64,000 nucleotides of DNA from JAUIKM01 sp964445695 (lineage in GTDB: Bacteria > Bacteroidota > Ignavibacteria > Kapaibacteriales > UBA7675): NCBI GenBank assembly GCA_964445695.1, contig CAYULF010000004.1, positions 124,001 to 188,000 on the forward strand, written 5' to 3'. The notes below the pieces were generated by a model. The model did no database searches and was not told the DNA's origin. It saw only the letters and a list, made by a program, of their open reading frames with translations. Position 1 is the first letter of the stretch; the number at the start of each line of letters is the position of its first letter. This document shows positions 33,793 through 41,379 of this stretch, piece after piece. The position numbers and the translations under genes were made by a program.

Positions 33793-35841
33793 TCAATTCG
33801 ACAGCAGGAAACCGGCCAGATCCTGGCCCTGCTCCAGACCGAGTTTCTTGCGAACGCGATAGCGGTAGGTTTCGACGGCGCGAATCGACACGTGCATCGC
33901 ATCGGCCGTTTCGCGGTTGCTGAGCCCGTCGCAAATGGCGGCGCAGACTCTGCATTCGGTGACGGAAAGGGCCGGGAAACGGCGTTTGACGGATTCAATT
34001 GTATCGGTCTGAATTGCAGCGGCGGGATCCACAACCGGCGCATTGCCTTCGAACAGAGCCTGTTCCACCGCGGCAAGGGCGGAGTTTGCCTGCGGCAGGT
34101 TCAACGTGCGGCCGGTCAACAAATCGGATTCAATAAAAGCGATGATCTGGCGTTCGCGTTTTTCGTCTTCTTCGGCACGGAGTTGATTCAGCGACGCGCC
34201 TTTCGCGACTTCATCCAGGCGCGTGCGCAGTTCCTCCATCCGCCTGTTTTTCTCATCAAGTATATGCTGCAGCATCCCGGCGTTCTCACCTACCAACAGC
34301 CTGTCAACGCTGTTGTTGACCTGCGGCAGAATAATCTCGCGCTCGCGTTGGTGCAACAGCTTTCGGTGTTGCAGCGCCTCGCGAAAATCGCCTAATCGCT
34401 CGGCCACGGCAGCCAGTTCAGCGTGGACGGCGCGTGTCGTCTGCCATTCGTGGCAGAGCTCGGACTGCGCCAACGCTTCGAGCAACCTGACGCGCGCAAT
34501 TGTGTGATTGCCGCGCAGCGCCGCAATGCGCCCCAGTCCCAGCAGAGCATTCGCTTCCTTGCAGGGAATAGACATCCCCTCGAACAATTGCAGGCACTCT
34601 TCATAAGCCGACGCGGCGGCGTTCAGGTTGCCACGCAGCTCTTCCGCCCGGGCCAGCAAGAGAAGTATCTGCGCTCGAGCACCGGGATTGTCAGCCTGGA
34701 CAGTTTCGGCTTCCGCCTGAAAAACAGCGGCTGTCGCGTCAAGGTCGATCAGCTCGGGCATGTTGTCCATGATGATGCGATACACCGCAGTCCAACCTTC
34801 GCCGTGCGGCATTCCCAGCAGCAGATCAAGCGCTTCCAGCAGGTGTTTTCGTCCGCTGTCCTGCGCACCCAGATCGCAGTGCACCTGACCGAGCCAGCCG
34901 AGAATGCGCATGGTTTCAGCACGGCCGTCCAGATCGCGATAAATCTCGCCGGCGCGCGACAGCTCTTTGATGGCGCGATCGTACATCCCGCTGCGCATGG
35001 CGCGCACGCCGTACATTTCGTGCAACAGGGCTTGATGCTGACGATTCCCGGTTTCGCTCGCCAGACTAATGGCTTCGCGCAAAGGCGTGGCGTAGTCGGA
35101 ACGGGGATCCAGAATAAATCTAAATGCCGAGTGGTTGTACAGAAGGCGCAGCAACAAATGTTTGTCGTTGAGACCACGCGCAATCTCAATCGCCTGCTCG
35201 ATCGATTCAATCGCATCGGCCGTATGTGCGGCATCGTGTTGCACATTGGCAATTTCCGCCAGCAGTTCAGCTTTGTCTGCGGCGGGTACATGCGGCAGAT
35301 ACTGCAAGGCCAGGTTCACATCGGCAAAGGCGGCTTCGTGGTTTTTCCGCATCACGTGAATAGTGGCGGACATGGCAAACAATCCGGCCTGATGACGCGG
35401 CAGCGAAAGCTGCACGCACATTTCCATTGCCAGATGCAGTTGTTTAAGCGCCTCATCCAATTCCCCTTTGTTGCGCAGATGCTGCACGAGTTGCATCAGG
35501 CCGGGCATCATCTTTTCCCAGGCTTCCAGCTCCTCCCACAGAACGAGCGCTTCGCGCAGCCGTTCAAGCGCCTCCTTTGACCTGAATTCGGCAATCAGAC
35601 ACTGCGCGTTGGCAAAGAGCGCGTCGGCCACAACCAGCCGGTAATCGCGCGCGCGTTTGTCGTTTTTGTCAAGACGCCCGTGCATACGCCGCGCCAGAAC
35701 CAATGCTTTGGCGGCGGTATCGGACGCGGCGACGTGATCGACTCCCATCAGGGCCTGGGCCAGCTGCACCATGGCCGCAGCTTTGCGAATGCCGCGCGAG
35801 TACGAAACCTGTTTGCGATATTTATCAATCCTGGAGGACAT
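33793..35841 (-). CDS. TPR repeat regulator with LuxR-type DNA-binding domain
   Basis: 682-residue soluble regulator. Residues 1-520 are a helical TPR-like solenoid (KALVLARRMHGRLDKNDK, later ELSRAGEIYRDLDGRAETMR are repeat units). A coiled-coil segment covers about 540-600 (NSVDRLLVGENAGMLQHILD, DEKNRRMEELRTRLDEVAKG). The final 65 residues are a LuxR/GerE helix-turn-helix: RFPALSVTECRVCAAICDGL, then SNRETADAMHVSIRAVETYR and RKKLGLEQGQDLAGFLL. No transmembrane helix. It is co-directional with the bpX operon and the third regulator; a possible TAnnTTTG box lies at 35974-35981. Ligand unknown. Confidence 0.87.
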   Translation of the reverse strand: MSSRIDKYRKQVSYSRGIRKAAAMVQLAQALMGVDHVAASDTAAKALVLARRMHGRLDKNDKRARDYRLVVADALFANAQCLIAEFRSKEALERLREALVLWEELEAWEKMMPGLMQLVQHLRNKGELDEALKQLHLAMEMCVQLSLPRHQAGLFAMSATIHVMRKNHEAAFADVNLALQYLPHVPAADKAELLAEIANVQHDAAHTADAIESIEQAIEIARGLNDKHLLLRLLYNHSAFRFILDPRSDYATPLREAISLASETGNRQHQALLHEMYGVRAMRSGMYDRAIKELSRAGEIYRDLDGRAETMRILGWLGQVHCDLGAQDSGRKHLLEALDLLLGMPHGEGWTAVYRIIMDNMPELIDLDATAAVFQAEAETVQADNPGARAQILLLLARAEELRGNLNAAASAYEECLQLFEGMSIPCKEANALLGLGRIAALRGNHTIARVRLLEALAQSELCHEWQTTRAVHAELAAVAERLGDFREALQHRKLLHQREREIILPQVNNSVDRLLVGENAGMLQHILDEKNRRMEELRTRLDEVAKGASLNQLRAEEDEKRERQIIAFIESDLLTGRTLNLPQANSALAAVEQALFEGNAPVVDPAAAIQTDTIESVKRRFPALSVTECRVCAAICDGLSNRETADAMHVSIRAVETYRYRVRKKLGLEQGQDLAGFLLSN

Positions 35842-35973
35842 TCACCTGTTTAACTCATTCTCCTACTGACACTGAACGGGCGGCTGCATGCATTATGTGT
35901 AGCAGACCAGTTCCCGGCGTTTGACTTTGTTCCTGCTACAGACTTTCGGCTGCACTCCTCTGCGGACTTGCAA

Positions 35974-35981
35974 CAAAAATA
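35974..35981 (-). promoter_or_regulatory. Possible -7 box (TATTTTTG)
   Basis: TAnnTTTG match on the minus strand 133 bases upstream of the regulator start at 35841. Nothing else was recognised in the 250-bp gap 35842-36092. Confidence 0.35.
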
Positions 35982-36092
35982 CTTCGCGTTGGTTTAATCG
36001 CGGCTGAAATCTGCGCGACCAGCAAAAAGGGTTTTATCAAGTCATCAAAGAATTCCGGAGGACCGTCAAATGTTTGTTCAACCCGACACATG

Positions 36093-38216
36093 TTAATCAT
36101 TTTCCATCCCGGGCGATTGATCGTGCAGTGCGGCCAGCGTGACGGCCAGGTCATCGCCGCGCGCCAATTCCAGTTTGCGACGAATCCGAAAGCGATACGT
36201 TTCCGCAGCACGCGTGGAAATGCGCAGGATACGCGCAACTTCCTTGGTGCTGGTGCGCAATCGCACCAATTCGGCCACCCTGACCTCCTGTTTTGTCAAT
36301 GTCGGAAAGCGCCGACTTAACACTTCAACAAAAACCTGTTTTTCGGCGGTCGCACCCTGTGGACGTGAATCGGATGGCGACACTGCATTTGCCTGCCTGG
36401 TCGGAAACAAAGCAAGTGCGTCTGCCAGCCGCATGCGCCACTTCGACAATTCAGAGTCGGCAGTCGCGACGACTCCGGTTTGTTTAAGTACATCGCGCAA
36501 TTGTTTATAGGCCGCGGCCCGCTGTTCATTGCGCCTGGTCTGCTCCTGCTCCTCGCGGGTTTTGTCTTCCAGAGAGGATTCATACAGGCGAATCTGTGTC
36601 GTGGTGTCGTCAATGCCTTGCTGCAATTCGCGTAGTGTATCGGCTTTTGTCAATCGTTCGACGCGGTTGGCCACACGCGAAAGCAATACGTTGCGATCGA
36701 GATCGGACATGGCCGCATGCTGCTCCAGCGCGCGTTCGTAGTCGCCGGTCTGTTCAAAATGTGCCACCAGCGCCAGGTGGATGCGGCGTTTAATTAACCA
36801 ATCGCGGCACTCCACGGAGGCGAACAGGGCGTGCCGCAGATACTGCCCCGCCAGATCCTGCTGCCCATGCCGATTTTCCAGTTCGCCCATGCGCAACAGC
36901 GCCTCGGACTGCAAGCAGGCCGATTCAAAATTGCGACTCATGTTAAGTGCGGCTTTTAACTCTTCGCGTGCTTCCTCTGTTTGCCCCGTTTTCTCCAGCA
37001 GGACGCCGAGGTAAATGCTAAGGCGCATCGGCACGCTCAAACCGCTGTTGTAGTTGAGTTTCTGGCCGGCGCGCAGAAAATCAATCAGTTTTTGCGGCGG
37101 ACAGTTGTCCGGCAAGTGATCAACCAGTTCGCGTACGACGCCAATGAGATCGATATTGTCAATGAGTTCAATATCAAAGAAGATATCGGCAGCCTGCGCA
37201 AGGTACTGCATGCCGCGGTGTTTGTCGCCGCCGCCGATGTAAGCGGAACCCAGCAGAGCCAGCGAATTCATTTCCAGCAGGCGATTCCCGAATTTGCGCG
37301 CCAGTACAATACTTGCATTGAGCGCGGTCGTAGCGCTGTCGTATTCGCCGTAACGTTGATATTTTGCGCCCAGTGTGTTAAGTCCGTCAGCTTCCAGCAC
37401 TTCGAATTTACAGTCGCGCGCCACCTGCACCAGTTCTTCCGTCATCTGCAGGGCGCGCGCATACTGATTGCGGGCTTCAAGCGCAATACCGAGATTGTTT
37501 AACACGGCCAGCAAGGCATAACTGAATCCCTCCCGTCGCACAATTGGTAAAAGTCGCTCGTAATAGTCTATCGCCTCGCCAAAGTCGCCCTGACGCGCAA
37601 CAATGGACGCATAGGAATGCAGCACTCTGACTTGCAGGTAAACATCATCAACTTTAAGGACTGCAGCTTCGGCAGATTTAATGGCGGTGCGCGCGGCTTC
37701 GTCTTCCCCCAGATCGCAGTGGTAGAGCGCTTGCTCGGTCAGGATCAAGGCCTGTGTTTCAGGTGTGTTGTCGTGTTCCGACGCAATGTTCGCCGCTTGT
37801 TTAATACACTCGGCCGCCGCATCCATTTTGAGCTGCGTGCGCAACACCCAACTCGTCCCGAGCAAAGCCAGTACAATCTGCGGTCGAGCATTCACCTGCG
37901 CAAACAGCTCCCGGGCTTCACGGTAATCCACCTCTGCGGCTGCAAGTTGGTTGTTGCTCATGTTGAAATCGGCGCGGGCCAGCAAGGCCTCTCCGAGCGC
38001 TTCGGCATGTAATTTTTTCTCAGATTCGGTAGTACCTTGCGCCAGCAGTTCGCGCCCCAATTCAACCGCCGCAACAACCCTGGAGCGCCCTTTGACCATG
38101 TCCGACTGCCGGTAAATCCGCGACAGTTCAACCAGAATGCGCAGCTTCTCGACGCCTGTGGAAGCATCGAGTTTTGCCGATAGACCAGCTGCATCAGCCT
38201 GTGCGGACCTTTTCAT
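36093..38216 (-). CDS. TPR repeat regulator with LuxR-type DNA-binding domain
   Basis: 707-residue relative of the gene downstream. Residues 20-530 are TPR-like repeats (LAQGTTESEKKLHAEALGEA; KLRILVELSRIYRQSDMVKG; YGEYDSATTALNASIVLARK). Residues 530-600 are coiled coil (RELQQGIDDTTTQIRLYESS). The HTH is near 635-700: RFPTLTKQEVRVAELVRLRT, then STKEVARILRISTRAAETYR and RRKLELARGDDLAVTLAALH. The same architecture is shared with the gene at 33793-35841 and with that at 9820-11511, but the repeats differ, so sensing may differ. Start ATG 38216 has no clear Shine-Dalgarno. A 200-bp foldback repeat lies upstream. Confidence 0.87.
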   Translation of the reverse strand: MKRSAQADAAGLSAKLDASTGVEKLRILVELSRIYRQSDMVKGRSRVVAAVELGRELLAQGTTESEKKLHAEALGEALLARADFNMSNNQLAAAEVDYREARELFAQVNARPQIVLALLGTSWVLRTQLKMDAAAECIKQAANIASEHDNTPETQALILTEQALYHCDLGEDEAARTAIKSAEAAVLKVDDVYLQVRVLHSYASIVARQGDFGEAIDYYERLLPIVRREGFSYALLAVLNNLGIALEARNQYARALQMTEELVQVARDCKFEVLEADGLNTLGAKYQRYGEYDSATTALNASIVLARKFGNRLLEMNSLALLGSAYIGGGDKHRGMQYLAQAADIFFDIELIDNIDLIGVVRELVDHLPDNCPPQKLIDFLRAGQKLNYNSGLSVPMRLSIYLGVLLEKTGQTEEAREELKAALNMSRNFESACLQSEALLRMGELENRHGQQDLAGQYLRHALFASVECRDWLIKRRIHLALVAHFEQTGDYERALEQHAAMSDLDRNVLLSRVANRVERLTKADTLRELQQGIDDTTTQIRLYESSLEDKTREEQEQTRRNEQRAAAYKQLRDVLKQTGVVATADSELSKWRMRLADALALFPTRQANAVSPSDSRPQGATAEKQVFVEVLSRRFPTLTKQEVRVAELVRLRTSTKEVARILRISTRAAETYRFRIRRKLELARGDDLAVTLAALHDQSPGMEND

Positions 38217-38366
38217 AATGTGCTGTCAGGCGGGACCTGCGCCGCGCTGTTCCGGGTTCGACTTGAACATCATCCTTTCACGAGCAGGAAAATACCAAAT
38301 TCACGCCATTTGGTTGGAATTCCACTCATAGATATCTGCGTCGCGAACGAATTGTTACTCATCCAT

Positions 38367-38567
38367 GATCGCTTTGCCGCGTCGCGGCAGGCTCTTTTGA
38401 AATTTTGTTTGTCTTGCGGATTGACGCTTCAGTGTCTCAGGCCGGCCGAAAGTCTTCGCACGAGAAACTTCAGGACTGTCTCAAGACTTCGGGGCTTCAA
38501 ACTGCGTGACAAACAAAAAAGTCAGAAGAGCCTGAGATGCAAGTGGAACGCGCAGCTCAAAGCGATC
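38367..38567. repeat. Intergenic foldback repeat (complete inverted pair)
   Basis: Starts GATCGCTTTG and ends CAAAGCGATC. Left arm (38367-38440) and right arm (38476-38567) are imperfect inverted relatives over about 75-90 bp, including AGGCTCTT and TTTTGTTTGTC in both. It sits between the bpX operon and the third regulator and could fold into a long hairpin on either strand. No gene is seen in 38217-38619. Confidence 0.75.
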
Positions 38568-38619
38568 AGATAATCAATCCGTGTGCAGGTAAAACAGTCA
38601 AAAGCAGCAGCGCGACCGC

Positions 38620-41379
38620 TCAGCCTTTGAATTCCATAGTGAAAATCTGAATAATACCGCCGTTGCACAACACCGCAAAACTGTTAATATCCGGAAGTTG
38701 CACGATCTGCATCGGCGTCAGATCCGGCCTGACGTGCGGACGACGGTGGACCATTTCCACATTGAGTTTGTTAATGCGATAAAGATCGGTGTTCTCGTTG
38801 CTGCAGGCCGCGATCAGACCACTGCGCAACAGCTTGATTGTCAGGTAGCGCTCGCCGTCGCCAAAGTTAATTGCCACATCCTGCTGACTGTCGGCGCCCG
38901 GAATCAGCAGCACCGCACCTTCGTCAAGCGCCGCCACCAGGCGCAAACGCGTATTAGGCGCTGAAAAAGAAAGACTCTGAATATTGCTGTACAACTGCCA
39001 GGCGCGCTTTACTTCGTCCGGCGTGGCCCGAAAAATACTGTTGCCCGCTGCAATCCAGCAGGCCTTTTGACGACCTGCGAATTGCAAGGGCAAAGACAAA
39101 TCGTCAATACCAATTTCCGGGCTTAAACTCTGTGTACGCAGTACGTGCCCCTTCTTGCTGCGCAATTCGAGCACGGGAGAATTGTTAACAATGCGCAGCA
39201 GATGCATGGGCTTGCTGTTGCCGTATGCCATGCCGAATACGTCCGACGGTATCAGAGTTGAAGGCGCCAGATGTTTTTCACCATCGGAATGCACAAGCCA
39301 TGGGACAAGCCTGAGCGGCTCCATAGGCACAAAAAGTGCGACCACGTCGCTGTTTAACACGTGCAAATGTGCATAGGCGGGAACTGATTGTGAGACCTTG
39401 ACAATACTCACGCTTTCCAGCTCGGAATCCTGCCACGGAGCGCCGCATAACTCTATATATTCGTCGCCACGTGGACTGTTAATTCCCAGTGCAAGAAAAC
39501 GATTGCCAAGTGAAATCATGTTGGACCACGATGGCCCCTGTGGCAGAGAAATGGCACGGCCGTGCAGCGCCAGAAATTCGCCGCCGCTTGCAGCGCCAAA
39601 ACTGAATTTCGGCGTTGGTTTAATCGCCGCGCGCGCCTTTTGAGTGTCACGGCTCAGCAACCTGTCCTGCGGTCGCAACTCGGCGAACTGTTTTAACAGT
39701 GTCTGTGATTCCTCGTAACCCGCCACGGGCAGACGGCGACCGACAATGTTAATCGCGGTGTCGTAGGACTGTTTTTGCACTTCCACATCGGGAAATTGAC
39801 GAGTCACACGAACGAGCGACTTGACAATTCTCGATGCTGTACGACTTTGTGGCTGCTCCGAGTTAAACTCGTCGATGCGCCGCCTGGCATCTTTGCTTGC
39901 GCCTTCACGGCCGGCGATGTCAAACCAGGTCTGCAGACACTCCTCGGAATGGTTCGTCGCTTCCCAGCCCTTTTCAAGAATCCACATCGCGCGTTGCCCG
40001 TTGCGCATGTCGTCGCGACTGATTTCGGCCGCGAGCATGATCTCCTGTTTGCCGAGGGCAGTCTGCAGAGCTTTTTCGCGTGCATTGTGGGCCGCGTCTT
40101 CATTTCCAAGGCGGGCGTGCAGGTTGCCCGCCTCGCGGTGCAACTCCTCTTGTTCGTAGAGCGCCAGCGCTTCGTAGTACAACTCACCGCGTTCCAGACA
40201 TTCCGCCGCGCGGACAGGATCGAATAATCGGCGGCGATGAATGTCGGCTGCATCGCGAAATCGGCGGCCACGTTCCAATGCGTCGGCGGCCGCACCCCAG
40301 TCACCCAGCAGCTCGGCAAAAATGTATGCCGCGCGGTCAAAGCGCTTTAAACCAATTTCTCGATTGGCGGCGGCGCGGTACTGCGTTATCAGACGCTGCC
40401 GCAAGCCGGGATTGAGATTCCAATTGTCCCCCCGCCCGCCGCTCCGGTTCGCGCCGTAGCTGGGAGTACGCTCGGCAAGGCGACCGCCGGGCTTGTCCAT
40501 TTTGCCGCGGCGGCCTTCGCCGACCAGCGGCAGAGCAAAACGCAGACCGCGATCCGGATCATTCTGCAGCAGTTCGAGCAGGCGCTCAATCTCGCGGCGG
40601 CGTTCGTTCTGCAGCTTGTTTAACTGGCGATCCGCCCAGTCCGCCAGGCGGTCGAACACGGTCGGAACCGCCGCTCCACCGGGCAGAAGATTTACGAAAG
40701 CGCGAATTCCCTGCAGGCCAAGGATGCCGAAGAGCGAAACGCTCTTCGCAAAAGCATTGCCCGCGCCGTCGCCAAATTGGCGCAGCTCGCGCGTGTTTTT
40801 GGACGCGATATCGTCAGCCTTCGACTGCATTTTCTCTGCCGGGTCGGGCGGCAGTTTAACGCTGACACCGGCAAAATACGGTGGAGGTTTTTCACTTTCA
40901 GCCATCATCCAAAGGACGTCGCGCGGCGGAGGCATGTCAAACAGGTTGTCGGCGCGGCAGAGGGCGCTCTGCTCAAATGCCATCGCACCACGGCCGGGGT
41001 GCCAGACCACGAGATCGCTGACAAAAAGTTTCTCTAATTCTTCATCGGAAACGGCCGGAAATATTTCGGCGTTGGCGGGATGATACACTTTGCCGGCGCG
41101 GCAGGTCCAGGCCTGCACGTTGGCGCCGGGTGAATTCAGTGCATGTCCCTCGGAAAGCTCGGCGGGAATAATCAGAAAACCGCCTGGCGCTGCATGCAAA
41201 TCGGAGCCAACTGTTAAAGCGGGACGCGGACCGGGCAGCAACAGCAATTGCGCCTGCGCGGAATTCGGCAGGAGTTTCAGCACGCTTAAACAACGCTGAA
41301 CATCGGCGTCCGACAGAAACCAGGCATGTGTCTCGGCGGCTGTGGTGGCGACCTTCAGTCGCATACGGATGTTTAACAT
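38620..41379 (-). CDS. bpX-type domain/alpha-solenoid/beta-propeller protein of MoxR-vWA-bpX system
   Basis: 919 residues. The N-terminal 190 residues (MLNIRMRLKVATTAAETHAW, then HPGRGAMAFEQSALCRADNL) resemble the large bpX domain seen with MoxR-vWA propeller systems; I recall it as bpX6, but the number is not certain. A helical linker follows. Residues 330-590 are TPR-like helices (RFDRAAYIFAELLGDWGAAA, DPVRAAECLERGELYYEALA). Residues 620-919 form a beta-propeller-like region (SLGNRFLALGINSPRGDEYI; CWIAAGNSIFRATPDEVKRA; ending GGIIQIFTMEFKG). It is the last gene of the operon; its ATG lies inside the upstream stop (ATGTTAA). Such proteins are proposed to act as sensor or effector platforms; no enzyme domain was found. 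Confidence 0.75.
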   Translation of the reverse strand: MLNIRMRLKVATTAAETHAWFLSDADVQRCLSVLKLLPNSAQAQLLLLPGPRPALTVGSDLHAAPGGFLIIPAELSEGHALNSPGANVQAWTCRAGKVYHPANAEIFPAVSDEELEKLFVSDLVVWHPGRGAMAFEQSALCRADNLFDMPPPRDVLWMMAESEKPPPYFAGVSVKLPPDPAEKMQSKADDIASKNTRELRQFGDGAGNAFAKSVSLFGILGLQGIRAFVNLLPGGAAVPTVFDRLADWADRQLNKLQNERRREIERLLELLQNDPDRGLRFALPLVGEGRRGKMDKPGGRLAERTPSYGANRSGGRGDNWNLNPGLRQRLITQYRAAANREIGLKRFDRAAYIFAELLGDWGAAADALERGRRFRDAADIHRRRLFDPVRAAECLERGELYYEALALYEQEELHREAGNLHARLGNEDAAHNAREKALQTALGKQEIMLAAEISRDDMRNGQRAMWILEKGWEATNHSEECLQTWFDIAGREGASKDARRRIDEFNSEQPQSRTASRIVKSLVRVTRQFPDVEVQKQSYDTAINIVGRRLPVAGYEESQTLLKQFAELRPQDRLLSRDTQKARAAIKPTPKFSFGAASGGEFLALHGRAISLPQGPSWSNMISLGNRFLALGINSPRGDEYIELCGAPWQDSELESVSIVKVSQSVPAYAHLHVLNSDVVALFVPMEPLRLVPWLVHSDGEKHLAPSTLIPSDVFGMAYGNSKPMHLLRIVNNSPVLELRSKKGHVLRTQSLSPEIGIDDLSLPLQFAGRQKACWIAAGNSIFRATPDEVKRAWQLYSNIQSLSFSAPNTRLRLVAALDEGAVLLIPGADSQQDVAINFGDGERYLTIKLLRSGLIAACSNENTDLYRINKLNVEMVHRRPHVRPDLTPMQIVQLPDINSFAVLCNGGIIQIFTMEFKG

